64,000 bases of DNA from Candidatus Baldrarchaeota archaeon. Lineage in GTDB: Archaea > Asgardarchaeota > Baldrarchaeia > Baldrarchaeales > DXJG01. The DNA is taken from NCBI GenBank assembly GCA_019056805.1, contig DXJG01000004.1, forward strand, positions 186,001 to 250,000, in the 5' to 3' direction. Below the pieces are notes generated by a model that saw only the letters and a list, made by a program, of their open reading frames with translations, was not told the origin of the DNA and did not search any database. Of this stretch, positions 34,942-44,597 are shown piece by piece (within the stretch, counting starts at the first letter, position 1; the number at the start of each line of letters is the position of its first letter). The position numbers and the translations under genes were made by a program.

Positions 34942-35647
34942 TTATTCCACAGTGTAATATATTCTTTTTCTGCCTTTTCCCACGTTTTTAGCTTTAAGAA
35001 ACTTTATTGTACCTATTTCTTTGGTGTTAGCTACATGAGGCCCTCCATCTGCTTGAATATCAATGTTCTCAATTTCCACTATTCTTAGAACGTCTATCTT
35101 TGGCGGTAGTTTTTCAGCTAACTTAACTAAGCCAGGAGTTTTTAAAACATCTTCTCTCTTCATATAATATATTTTAACGGGATGTCCTTCTTTAGCTAGC
35201 TTATCAGCATCAGCAACAATTTGCTCAAAAAGTTCTCTATCCATTTTTTCAAAACTGAAATCTAAATGACCCTTTTCTAATGTTATATTTCCTCCTGTTA
35301 TTAAAACACCGAAATTACTGTAAGCAACGCCAACAATTACGTGAGCCGCTGTATGCAACTTCATAATCCTGTATCGTTTTTCCCAATCAATTTTACCCGT
35401 TACAGTTACGCCTATCGGAATATCACCTTGAACTTCATGAACAACTACGTCTCCTTCTGAATAGACAAAATTTACTGGAAACTCTCTATTTTCATAAACA
35501 ATAACTCCAGTATCTGAAGGTAAACCACCACCACGAGGATAAAAAGCCGTTCTATCAAGAACAATACCATTTTCCCTTTTATCAATGACCTTCGCTTCAA
35601 AGACCTTTTAAATAAGAATCATCAAGATAAAGTTTCTCAGTCTTCAT
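34942..35647 (-). pseudogene. alaX: alaX, trans-editing alanyl-tRNA deacylase, with +1 frameshift
   Basis: The gene starts at ATG 35647 behind GGGAGGT and reads 16 codons (MKTEKLYLDDSYLKGL) to a TGA at 35597-35599. The next frame continues without stop for 218 codons as EAKVIDKRENG, TAFYPRGGGLPSDTG, KLHTAAHVIVG (the HXXXH metal site) and IQADGGPHVANTKEIGTI, an AlaX-M protein. AlaX removes Ser or Gly from tRNA(Ala). The joint reads AAAGGT-CTT-TGA, like the +1 site of bacterial RF2 mRNA (CUU-UGA after an SD-like run). Recoding, a true mutation, or a read error are all possible. Confidence 0.8.
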
Positions 35648-35796
35648 AATAGTACCTCCCAATCAACAACTAAAATTTAGTATACCGAATATGTTAATAT
35701 AATTATCCTTCTTTCCATGCATAAAAAGATAATTTAACAAATTTAAATCACAAAGCCTAACATATTATCAATAATCATTATCCATATGAAGTTAAG

Positions 35797-36519
35797 TTAT
35801 TCCTTAAACACTTCTTGAAGTTTGACAATTATTTTATTTTTTACAATATTTATCGAAATTTTGCTTTGAAACTTTAATTCATATAAGTTCAAGAAAACTG
35901 GACCGCCCAATATAGAAGACGCGATGAAACCTCTATAGTAATGGTAATATAGTAGTTTTAGAGAAGCTGGAAAGATCCATGGGGAAACTATTGAAAGAAC
36001 AAATAGTATCGTTAAAACAGTGTAGACTAAGCTTGTAAAATTCTTAAATAGGTTTCTAATACCAACATTAAGCTCATTGTATCTGTCAAGTTTCTCAAAA
36101 GTCTTGTACATGATTTGTTGAATGATCAACATTCCAAGGATAATTCCAAAGACTTCAGAAAAAATGTTTAAAACTTTTAAGCTTGAGAAACTCTGTTCAA
36201 CTCTAATTGTATAATAGAGATTTAAACCAACGAAAAGAGTATAGAAAAAGAAAATAATTTTACAAATAGCTCCTAGAACACCCATTGTAGTCCTATAAGG
36301 GAATATAAAGAAAAATAATCTGAGTGATTTAAATATGCTGGATCCCTTAATAAAGGCTACAGCGACTTTTCTCTCCTTAGTTAATACATACAGTTTTTTA
36401 TTTTTAGATATTAGGTTACCAAACTTTTTAAGGTGAAATGCAAGGGTACCGGGTTCCTTTATACCTGTAAGCTTTATAATTTCACTATATGACAATTCAT
36501 CTTTTTGATCAAGAAGCAA
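35797..36519 (-). CDS. winged-helix domain fused to four-TM membrane domain
   Basis: The N-terminal 65 residues form an ArsR-like winged helix (LSYSEIIKLTGIKEPGTLAF, HLKKFGNLISKNKKLYVLT). After a linker come four hydrophobic helices, then a basic tail (KNKIIVKLQEVFKE). It looks like a membrane-bound one-component regulator, though the HTH may have another use. SD AAGGAGG favours TTG 36519 over TTG 36528. A family is not recognised. Confidence 0.7.
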   Translation of the reverse strand: MLLDQKDELSYSEIIKLTGIKEPGTLAFHLKKFGNLISKNKKLYVLTKERKVAVAFIKGSSIFKSLRLFFFIFPYRTTMGVLGAICKIIFFFYTLFVGLNLYYTIRVEQSFSSLKVLNIFSEVFGIILGMLIIQQIMYKTFEKLDRYNELNVGIRNLFKNFTSLVYTVLTILFVLSIVSPWIFPASLKLLYYHYYRGFIASSILGGPVFLNLYELKFQSKISINIVKNKIIVKLQEVFKE

Positions 36520-36690
36520 AAATATCAACCTCCTTTTAGTATTTTTAACGCCACATAAACATTGTTACTAAGACAATAATTACACCTTGATCTTACATTG
36601 CAAATATTTCTTTGATGACTTTAAATTAGCTTTAACAACTTAAATAAAATAAAATTATGGTTTAAGACAATGACTAAAATAAAAGGGAGA

Positions 36691-37218
36691 TTAGATGAGT
36701 GTGATCTGTTTTTCACCAGATGGAATAGTGAAGGTAACTGTTATTGTTCTTGTTAGTTCAACTACTGTTACTCCACCAGGAGTCGTTACTTTCAGATGGA
36801 ATTCTATGACCAATGTAAAGTTTCCACTTCCCTGAAGCCCTTCATTGGGCCCTATTATTAATTCAAAATTATGTTTTCCTCCTTCACCGATTTTTAACGG
36901 TTCAAAACTCAATTCTGTACCAGTTGGTGTTTTTAATGTAAACTTTATTGTAAGATCAACGACATTCGTCATTGCAGTAGGTTCAGAAGACGTTACTCTC
37001 GGTTTCCCTCTTTTCATCAACATATAATCGAGTTGAGAAACATTTTCCACCGATATATCTACTTGTGGGACCAAGGGCCCAATTTTTACCATGGTAGGAG
37101 AAGATATTGTTGCTGAACCACTTACAATTGCTATGGTTACATTTTGTGTATTTAAATAGAAAAATCCACCCCCAAAAATCAAGATAAGCACTATTAAGGC
37201 GATCGCATTTTTCTTCAT
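36691..37218 (-). CDS. membrane-anchored beta-sandwich protein, unknown
   Basis: An N-terminal anchor helix (AIALIVLILIFGGGFFYL) is followed by about 145 residues of alternating strands: VDLTIKFTLKTPTGTELSFE, FTLVIEFHLKVTTPGGVTVV, and ELTRTITVTFTIPSGEK. No cysteine occurs in the mature part. The pattern suggests an extracytoplasmic Ig-like or LEA14-like domain. GGTGAG precedes ATG 37218. It is divergent from the six-TM gene at 37668; function unknown. Confidence 0.68.
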   Translation of the reverse strand: MKKNAIALIVLILIFGGGFFYLNTQNVTIAIVSGSATISSPTMVKIGPLVPQVDISVENVSQLDYMLMKRGKPRVTSSEPTAMTNVVDLTIKFTLKTPTGTELSFEPLKIGEGGKHNFELIIGPNEGLQGSGNFTLVIEFHLKVTTPGGVTVVELTRTITVTFTIPSGEKQITLI

Positions 37219-37667
37219 AAAATACTCACCACAGGTTATTTTATCCTATTCATTCTTGACGTAAACTTCTAATATTCTTTTCGTCTAACGTAAAACACAA
37301 AAATTACTATACTTTTTATTACTAATTTTAAGATGAAAATCGGTTTTGTTCGTAATAAACTATTCGGAAACTTTCGGAAAAGTAAAATTATTCGCTTTAA
37401 GCTATTTGCTGAGAAGCAAAGGACATATAAACATGTCTAAATTCCTAATATGTTAGAAATGAGACTCAAATGTAAAAGTTATCTGGTTTAGTGGCTGTTT
37501 TTTGATTCATGAAACTTGTATAAGGTGTTTTGTAAAGAAAGGTATCAAAATGTCTATAATTTCTAGAAAGTTTAATAAATAATCTTATGTTATAAATAGG
37601 ATAACCTAGTTTGAAAATCTAGCCTTCCATTTTGAAATAGACCACTACAATAGTGGAGTGATAAGTT
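37219..37667. promoter_or_regulatory. long intergenic region with divergent promoters
   Basis: Almost 450 bases without a convincing ORF. GTTATAAATAGG near 37589 is a good TATA box for the plus-strand gene, leaving a leader of about 55 bases that holds the SD-proximal hairpin. An AACTTTCGGAAAAGT-type partial repeat near 37371 is too short to call. Confidence 0.4.
37642..37656 (+). promoter_or_regulatory. SD-proximal hairpin
   Basis: CCACTA (37642-37647) pairs perfectly with TAGTGG (37651-37656) around a 3-base loop. Its last two bases are the first GG of the SD TGGAGTGAT in front of ATG 37668. When folded it would mask part of the ribosome binding site, so it could act as a translational switch or a binding site for a protein. 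Confidence 0.45.
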
Positions 37668-38525
37668 ATGGTAGAAATATCAGAATCTCCTCTTCAAGAA
37701 GTTAAGAAATTCACAGAAAGAGCAACAGTTGCCATAGCAAAAATAGAAGACGTACTTGCAGGAATCGTTTCAGCCATAGTTGCAATAGCAGGACTTGTCG
37801 CAGCAAACATCCTACAAATAACCGCACAACCAGAACAGTTCAAAGGTTTAATGAATGCCATAATGCTTGGAGCTGTAGCAATATGGGCATTCGTAAGATT
37901 CATAAGCATGTACAGTGCCCGTTTCATGGAAAAATCAGTCCTACGTGCAGCGTACTTCACATTTGTAATGAACTCAGCCATCCTCATATACTCCTACAAA
38001 CTATACCTTACTAATAATCCAATATGGCCCTACATGCTTGCATTATCCTCAGCAATAGTTGCAACAGCCTTTGTCCTCAGCCTTCTTGGATACGGATTAT
38101 TTAAAGCTTTACGACGCCGAGAACTATTAGAGGAAACCATAAAATCCCAAGAAGAATTATTCAAAGAAATTTTAGAATCACCCAAAGTTCCATCCGAAGT
38201 TAAAGATAAAATCGTAGAATTAAGATTAAGAAACCTTAGACTCATAGATACATTAATAATTTCAACACAAAAATATGCCAGTCTCTCAAGAGGCTCAAAT
38301 GTTTTAGCTCAAGCTATTTTGATAGCAGCAATAGCAACGGGTACATCAGCCATTGTTGGAGGCATAGCAGCAGCAACCATTTCGGGGGAGACATTTCTAT
38401 GGGCTGGAATAACCGAAACAGTCGCCATAATTATAGTAGGACTTCTAGTATGGTACCTTACTCGCATTCAAGAAAGAGTAATTAGCGAGGAATTCGCAAC
38501 ACTTTTAAGCATAGCAAGAGCCTAA
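37668..38525 (+). CDS. six-TM membrane protein with cytoplasmic helical linker, unknown
   Basis: Six predicted helices: two after a charged N-terminus (VLAGIVSAIVAIAGLVAANI; AIMLGAVAIWAFVRFI), two more to residue 150, then a charged helical segment of about 60 residues (RRELLEETIKSQEELFKEIL, VPSEVKDKIVELRLRNLRLI), then a final helix pair rich in Gly and Ala (GTSAIVGGIAAATISG). The linker is a likely coiled coil. I do not know the family. It is 101 bases upstream of the HerA-like ATPase on the same strand, which suggests a membrane partner for it. Confidence 0.72.
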   Translation: MVEISESPLQEVKKFTERATVAIAKIEDVLAGIVSAIVAIAGLVAANILQITAQPEQFKGLMNAIMLGAVAIWAFVRFISMYSARFMEKSVLRAAYFTFVMNSAILIYSYKLYLTNNPIWPYMLALSSAIVATAFVLSLLGYGLFKALRRRELLEETIKSQEELFKEILESPKVPSEVKDKIVELRLRNLRLIDTLIISTQKYASLSRGSNVLAQAILIAAIATGTSAIVGGIAAATISGETFLWAGITETVAIIIVGLLVWYLTRIQERVISEEFATLLSIARA

Positions 38526-38626
38526 ACACTCCAAACTCCGTTATCTCTCAACCCGCAGCAAACATATAACACGAAATTATCCACCCATTTTTATTATTTT
38601 ACAATTTTCAGGATCGTGATTAAACA

Positions 38627-41600
38627 ATGACAAAAAAATTTTATATCGGAATTCTAATGGAAAATGGAAAAGAAAGAATGCTAATTAAATCAAAAGACTT
38701 AGTAACACATGCTTTTGTCTGTGGCGCAAGCGGTAGTGGCAAAACAGTAACATGTAAAGCTATTCTCGAAGAAGCAGTTCTTAATGATATTCCAGTTGTA
38801 GCTATTGATCCTAAGGGAGACATTGGCGGAGTGGCTTTCGCCGTTAAAGAACCCAAGCCGGAGGAGTTTGTTAAATGGTGTAAGCCAGAAGCAGAGGCAA
38901 CAGGAAAACCCGTAGAGGAACTGGCAAAAGAATTTGCTGAACTATATAAACGTAAATTCGAAGAATATGGTATTGATGGAGGAAGAACTAAGAAATTTCA
39001 TGACAAAATAATGGCGTTCATTTTTACTCCTGGTAGCGGATTAGGTTTACGTTTAAAAATTGAACCAGAACTTGAGCCACCAAAAGATTATGATAGACTT
39101 TTAATAGAAGATCCAGAAGCAATTGAAAATACAATACAATTTGAATTACTTCCACTATTAAAAATGGCAGGCTACAAAAATATTGAATCAACAAGCAAAG
39201 AATATGTTTTCCTTTCAGAAATAGTCAAAGATGCATGGTCTAAAGGGAAAAAGGTAGATTTAAAATATTTAATTAATGCAACATACAACCCGCCAATCAT
39301 TAAAATCGGCGTTATTCCCGTTGATGAATTCATACGTAAAAAAGAACGAAAAAGGCTTGCGGAAAGACTTAACACAGTAGCATTGTCAGCAGCCGGTGGC
39401 ATACCCTTCGACCTAGATATGCTGATTGAAAAGGCGAGAGAACAAAATAAAACACCCGTAATAATTTTCGATTTAAGATGGACCTTAGATCAAGCTGAAA
39501 AAGAAGCGCTTATAGCAAAAGTCACCAATCACATTTATCAATGGATGCTCAAAAAGGGAGGAGCAAGCGACCTCCGTCTCCTATTCTACTTCGATGAAGT
39601 ATACGGATTTCTACCACCATATCCAAGAAATCCTTTAAGTAAACGATACATCATGCTTCTCATAAAACAGGGAAGAGCCTTCGGCGTTGGATGTGTTCTT
39701 GCCACTCAAAATCCTGGCGACGTAGATTATAAAATTCTTACAAATGTAAGCACATGGATAATAGGAAGACTTCTTACAAAAAGAGATAGAGACAAAATAG
39801 GAGAAGGACTAAGAAGCTTCCTCGATGCACAAGGAGGGAAAGTTGAACATTACAAATACTTAATGACATCTTTAAGCAGACTAAAAACAGGAGAATTTCT
39901 ATTTTACAACCCTAATCTAGGACCACCAAGATTGATGAAAACAAGATGGCTAATGACCTTCCACCGTGGACCTTTAGTTGAAGAAGAAATCAAAGAAATC
40001 ATTGGCAAAATAGCCATAATGCCGCCTAAAGAGATGGAAGCAAAAGAAATTGCAGAACTTGAATATGAAATTTCCCCTGCAAAACCAGAAATCGTGCAAC
40101 TTAAAGAACAATTTTTAAAATCAAAAGTTTCTCCCAAGAAAGTCAAAGACCTTGTAAAAGAACTTGTAAAAGGGAACTACGATTTAAAAATCGAAGAACA
40201 ACATTTCTTCTATGTTCCTCTACTAATGTTAAAAGCCAAGGTTTCGATGAAAAAGAGGTTTCCAGCTGTAAGAGGAAGTATAGAAATAGGCAATTTCATT
40301 TTTGAAAGGGTTATACCATTAACTCAGAAAAATATAGACTGGGATGCAGAAAGCTTCATGGGACTATCTCTCAAAAATTTAAAACATGACGATTTTACAT
40401 CAAAGCCACATAAAGCTGAGTATGCCATACCAGTTCACAAAGATCCCTCAAAACTCCTAGACTATTTCCTAAGTGTATATCTCAGTAAAAACACATCACT
40501 CTACATAGATAAAGTCTCAAAAACAGTAGAAGAATTCTACAACAAGATATTAAAACAAAAGATTTCGGAATTGGAAGAAAAATACGGCAAAAAGATCTCA
40601 AAACTGGAAGTTAAAATAAAACAGACAGAAGCAGAACTTAGATCAATGGAAATTCAAGAAGGAGTTGAAGAAGAAAAGAAAACACAGTTGCTTGAGGAAT
40701 TTGAAAGAACAGGTGACCAGAAAATACAGCTTAAAATTAAAAGTGTAGAGTCAAGTTTAGCGCGAATACGGGGTAAAATAGAAAAATTAAAACTGCAACT
40801 TGAACAACTACAAAAAGAACTAAAGGAATTAAAAGAAGATAAGCAGGAAAAAATAGAAGAGATCAGAAATGAAATAATTACAGCGAAAGAAATGGAAATC
40901 ACCGATGAATGGGTACTCCCCAAATCTAATGAAATAACTCTACTTGAATCCATGGTTCTCTGGGTACCCTACATATATGCAATTGTAAAAATCAAAAACA
41001 AAAACACAAGTAAAACCTTAAAAATTAAAATCAGAACTTTCGATATAACAGGAGAAATAGGAAACTGCGAAGTATGCGGAAAAACGCTCACCAGAGGATA
41101 CGTCTGTGACTACTGCCTAACACTCCTATGCGAAGAAGACTTAAAACAATGCAATGTATGTCGAACAATAATTTGTCCAGAACATGCCCAAAAATGCGAA
41201 TATTGCAACGCTGCACTTTGCAATAAACACGCATTCAAATGCGACACCTGTAATGGTATCTACTGTCCTAAACATGCTAAACACGAAGTACATGCACCAA
41301 AACCCAAACCAAAAATAAAACCAATAACTGAAATCAAAATACAGCTAGAAGGAATTGAAATCCCAGGAGCAGAGCTCATCGTCAGACACGCAATAAACCT
41401 AATAAGCAGATTAACACCCCTAGAAAGAGAAATACTACGAATTGTAAAACGGTTCGGCAGAATAAGCGTTGCGGCTTTGATAGACAAGTATCCAGTTGAA
41501 GAATTTGACAAAAGCATTCGCAATTTAACACGGTTAGGCTTAATTAAAAAAGAAAAAGGAAAACTAATCTACACCTTCCCAAACCTAATCAAAAGACTTA

Positions 41601-41668
41601 TACTCGTCAAAGCACGAGAAGACGCCATAAACGAATTAACTAAAAGAATAGAGAAAGCCCTGCTTTAA
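38627..41668 (+). CDS. HerA-like P-loop ATPase with coiled coil, tandem zinc knuckles and winged helix
   Basis: Walker A is GASGSGKT at 33-40, followed by AIDPKGDIGG. Walker B with glutamate is LLFYFDEVYGF (near 320) and the sensor is ATQNPGD (near 358), all HerA/FtsK-type (DUF87/DUF853-like). Residues about 640-755 form a coiled coil (EKYGKKISKLEVKIKQTEA). Residues about 813-890 are Cys-rich: CX2CX8CX2C, then three exact CX2CX4CX2H units every 15 residues. A winged helix (LIDKYPVEEFDKSIRNLTRL) closes the chain near 990. The combination of parts is unusual. It may move DNA or remodel complexes at the membrane with the upstream six-TM protein. Confidence 0.85.
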   Translation: MTKKFYIGILMENGKERMLIKSKDLVTHAFVCGASGSGKTVTCKAILEEAVLNDIPVVAIDPKGDIGGVAFAVKEPKPEEFVKWCKPEAEATGKPVEELAKEFAELYKRKFEEYGIDGGRTKKFHDKIMAFIFTPGSGLGLRLKIEPELEPPKDYDRLLIEDPEAIENTIQFELLPLLKMAGYKNIESTSKEYVFLSEIVKDAWSKGKKVDLKYLINATYNPPIIKIGVIPVDEFIRKKERKRLAERLNTVALSAAGGIPFDLDMLIEKAREQNKTPVIIFDLRWTLDQAEKEALIAKVTNHIYQWMLKKGGASDLRLLFYFDEVYGFLPPYPRNPLSKRYIMLLIKQGRAFGVGCVLATQNPGDVDYKILTNVSTWIIGRLLTKRDRDKIGEGLRSFLDAQGGKVEHYKYLMTSLSRLKTGEFLFYNPNLGPPRLMKTRWLMTFHRGPLVEEEIKEIIGKIAIMPPKEMEAKEIAELEYEISPAKPEIVQLKEQFLKSKVSPKKVKDLVKELVKGNYDLKIEEQHFFYVPLLMLKAKVSMKKRFPAVRGSIEIGNFIFERVIPLTQKNIDWDAESFMGLSLKNLKHDDFTSKPHKAEYAIPVHKDPSKLLDYFLSVYLSKNTSLYIDKVSKTVEEFYNKILKQKISELEEKYGKKISKLEVKIKQTEAELRSMEIQEGVEEEKKTQLLEEFERTGDQKIQLKIKSVESSLARIRGKIEKLKLQLEQLQKELKELKEDKQEKIEEIRNEIITAKEMEITDEWVLPKSNEITLLESMVLWVPYIYAIVKIKNKNTSKTLKIKIRTFDITGEIGNCEVCGKTLTRGYVCDYCLTLLCEEDLKQCNVCRTIICPEHAQKCEYCNAALCNKHAFKCDTCNGIYCPKHAKHEVHAPKPKPKIKPITEIKIQLEGIEIPGAELIVRHAINLISRLTPLEREILRIVKRFGRISVAALIDKYPVEEFDKSIRNLTRLGLIKKEKGKLIYTFPNLIKRLILVKAREDAINELTKRIEKALL

Positions 41669-41768
41669 ATAATACCATGAAAACCATATTTATTTTTAAT
41701 ATTAGACAATTATTAAGGTGAAATTCTTTTGCTGATTATGTTACTAAATTATTTATAATGATGCTAAA

Positions 41769-41826
41769 CAGTACTGCATCACAGTACTTTAACCGTAACA
41801 TATTTATAGTGTACAAAGTGGTTACG
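41769..41826 (+). promoter_or_regulatory. operator-like repeats around TATA box of the MFS gene
   Basis: Two copies of ACAGTACT, arranged as AGTACTG-CATCA-CAGTACT (41770-41788), lie just upstream of the TATA box ACATATTTATAG. An outer pair CGTAAC (41794-41799) and GTTACG (41821-41826) brackets the TATA box. This looks like a regulated promoter, although the gene behind it is frameshifted. Confidence 0.45.
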
Positions 41827-41873
41827 AGGTAAATTTTAGACTTGCCACACTTGATTTTTTAGGGGATACAACA

Positions 41874-43069
41874 TTGGAAGAGATAGATACTTCCATCGAA
41901 GGTAGTTCGAAGAAGAAAAATGTTCAAGTGTTGTTTGCTCAGTCTGTAATAGATGGTTTTGGAGCCAATATGTTTCACATAGTGTGGCAACCCTTTGTAT
42001 TAACGTTAAATCCTTCAATGGCATTTTTGGGAGGAATTTCAAGTATTTATTCGTTGACAGCAACTCTTGTGCAACCCATAGCTGGTAAAATGGCTGACAT
42101 ATCTGGAAGAAAAAGACACTTAATACTTGGAAGCATACTCCTCTCCTTAGCACTTCTACTCTATGCTGTAGCAACCTCATGGGTCCTCTTGGTCCCGGGA
42201 GTAATTTTAATGGGATTATCAATGGCATTTTCTAGTCCATCATGGACAGCTCTAACAGCAGAATCAGTTGGAAAGAAAGAGGAATGACGTTTGGAGTTCT
42301 CATAGCTTCATCTGTATTAACTGGAATTGTCGCAGCTACAATAACATGGCTACTGGTAGGTTGGAAAGGCTTAAGAATAATATTTTGGACATACTTCGCA
42401 GCAACACTAACAAACTTAATCTTGACTGCACTGTTTTTAGAAGAAACACTAAATACAGCAATCCAAACGGAATACCATAGGCATCTTAACATTAGAACAC
42501 TATTTAAAGAAACATTTAAACCGGAAAGAAAGCTGAAAGGCTTTTATCTTATCGTGTCTCTTGATGCTTTTGCTTGGGGTCTTGGAATGCAAATTCTATA
42601 TGGAATGCTTTCAGATCAATTGGGAGTTACGATAGGGCAGTTATCAATACTTACAGCAGTATTTGCAGCGTCAATGGGCTTATCCCAAGTGCCCATAGGA
42701 AAACTTGTAGATAAACATGGAAGAAAACCCTACATAATGATTTCAGAACTAATAGGAATCATAGTAATAGCAGGATTCGCCTTCACAGCAAATTTCACAA
42801 TATTCATAGTATTACAAGTTTTATTGGGTTTATGTGTAGCAACATGGGTACCAGCAGTACTAGCGTACATATCAGATCAAGTAGAAGAAGCTAGAAGAGC
42901 AGAGGCAATTGGAAAATATTCAGCTTTCAGAGGATTAATATCGTTTCCAGCACCAACAATAGGAGGTATACTATACGATTTCTGGGGAATGCAAGCCCCA
43001 CTATTAGTCAACCTAATCCTAGTAATCATATGTGTCCCGTTAATCAACAAGCTAATACATGAAACCTAA
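41874..43069 (+). pseudogene. MFS transporter interrupted by a frameshift
   Basis: The first frame (41874-42287) encodes helices 1-4, with the family loop AGKMADISGRKRHLILG, and ends AESVGKKEE at TGA 42285-42287. The second frame continues from about 42272 as KERGMTFGVLIASSVLTG through helices 5-12, with IGKLVDKHGRKPYIM in loop 8-9, to 43069. One base missing from the AAA at 42272-42274 explains the break: restoring it gives VGKERGMTFG. Together about 398 residues, the full MFS length. A real mutation, a read error, or -1 slippage on AAAGAAAG are possible. TTG 41874 has AGGGGA upstream. Confidence 0.82.
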
Positions 43070-43145
43070 CTTTACTTTCTATTGATTCCATTTGGTTCAA
43101 AATTTGTGTGGATGAGTTTGTTACCAATTAAAAGAATTAAGGATT

Positions 43146-44591
43146 TTATGTTATAGGTGTGAAATACATTTTTGGATGTGGCAAGGAAGTGTCAGCATTA
43201 ATGTTGCAAATTGCCAATGGAGGGTGAACACCGTATGCAAATACGATACCTTTTTTGCTGAAAATTCTGAAAACCATGTCTGCCATTTCTCTTAGCTTAG
43301 GAGTTATTTTCGTGTTTGGAAAAGTAACTCCAATGCATAAGTCTTCTTCAAACTTTATTCTAGAAATAATTTCTATAGCTATTTTTTCGGTATCTTCAGG
43401 GCCGAAATCAGCTTCTAATTTGTCAAAAGACAAATAAACCAGGACATTTTCATTTAATTTTTCTTTAAAGCGGTCAATTTCTTCATTTATAGCTTCTAGA
43501 ATTTTGTTCATAGAATAGTCCGTGTGAATTAGCCAAGAAGCCGTTTTTTTATGATTACCTCTGATGGGAGCAATGATCTTACAGTATTTTTCAACGATTT
43601 CCTTACCTACTAAGTTGGAGTAGAGGTTAATGAAATAGCGAGGACTAATGCTTTTGCAAGGTACTACAACTATACCTCTACCTTGAAGCATGAAATTCTC
43701 TACAATTGGTGATGTGATGTCAATAAGATGTTCGAAGGGAAATTCTCCTACAACTTCAATAAGTATAAAGCTTCCCCTTCTAACTCCGCCCATTTTTTTA
43801 TCTAATTCTCGATTGCCGGTGCTAAATATACCGTTTTCATAAAACTTAGTTCCTTTTCCATCTTTTATTACGGGATGTGGTTCATAAGTACGTTTACGTC
43901 GTTCTACTGGCGAAAATCTATCAAAATATTTGAATTGTCCTTTGTGTAGCGTGAAATAATAGAACGGATTTAATATTTCAACTCCCCTAAGTTTTTCTAT
44001 AATTAATTCTCTAAATATTCTTCCATCAATAAACGTTTTCTTAAAAGTTACAACTCCGTCACAAATATAATCTAAAGCTGTTTTCTCAGCTCTTTCAGTT
44101 ATGATAATAGTCTTAATCTCAGCCCCCCTAACAGCGTCAATAATCCTATCGCATGTTTCTTCTACAGATAATCCTATTGTGGCAGCTACTGCATCAATAC
44201 TATCCACAACAACTAAAGGTGAGCCTGAAGGCTTTTTTTCTTCAATAACCATGTATAGTCCTTTTAGGAATTCTGGGAGAGATGAAAATCTTATTAGTTG
44301 TGGTACTTCCATTCTCTTTGGCACAATATTTTGTGTCGCATCAACAATATTTTCAGGTGGTATGCTTTCTCTTATCCAAGGAAACTGACCGTAGAGTGAT
44401 TTTGCATCAACTCTCGTAGAAAAGTATATTCCACAGCCCTTTTCAGCTTGACTGGCAACATAGTGCAAGCTGAAAATAGTTTTTCCGGTTCCAGGATCTC
44501 CTTTCACCAGTAAAGCAACATTTCCAGTAATATCAAAAAAATCTATAATTTCAGACGGTATTGTTTTACTCATATTCTGTGTTTTAAGCAT
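43146..44591 (-). CDS. GvpD/KaiC-like double RecA-fold ATPase, paralog 1
   Basis: The N-terminal RecA-like domain has Walker A KGDPGTGKTIFSLHYVASQA (about residue 31), Walker B PLVVVDSIDAVAA and TIIITERAEKTALDYICDGVV, resembling the gas-vesicle regulator GvpD and KaiC-type proteins. The C-terminal half repeats the fold (GNRELDKKMGGVRRGSFILIE), but the P-loop is lost (VVGEFPFEH). About 481 residues. It lies head-to-head with the 7-TM gene, and a close paralog lies on the other side. No gas vesicle genes are seen. ATG 44591 is chosen; ATG 44573 is possible. Confidence 0.82.
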   Translation of the reverse strand: MLKTQNMSKTIPSEIIDFFDITGNVALLVKGDPGTGKTIFSLHYVASQAEKGCGIYFSTRVDAKSLYGQFPWIRESIPPENIVDATQNIVPKRMEVPQLIRFSSLPEFLKGLYMVIEEKKPSGSPLVVVDSIDAVAATIGLSVEETCDRIIDAVRGAEIKTIIITERAEKTALDYICDGVVTFKKTFIDGRIFRELIIEKLRGVEILNPFYYFTLHKGQFKYFDRFSPVERRKRTYEPHPVIKDGKGTKFYENGIFSTGNRELDKKMGGVRRGSFILIEVVGEFPFEHLIDITSPIVENFMLQGRGIVVVPCKSISPRYFINLYSNLVGKEIVEKYCKIIAPIRGNHKKTASWLIHTDYSMNKILEAINEEIDRFKEKLNENVLVYLSFDKLEADFGPEDTEKIAIEIISRIKFEEDLCIGVTFPNTKITPKLREMADMVFRIFSKKGIVFAYGVHPPLAICNINADTSLPHPKMYFTPIT

Positions 44592-44597
44592 ACGCAT

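Noticed and set aside
36558..36566. AACATTGTT upstream of the winged-helix membrane gene, matching the core of the Fe-S palindrome
   Set aside because: Only the 9-base core matches and the outer bases differ; in AT-rich DNA this can be chance.
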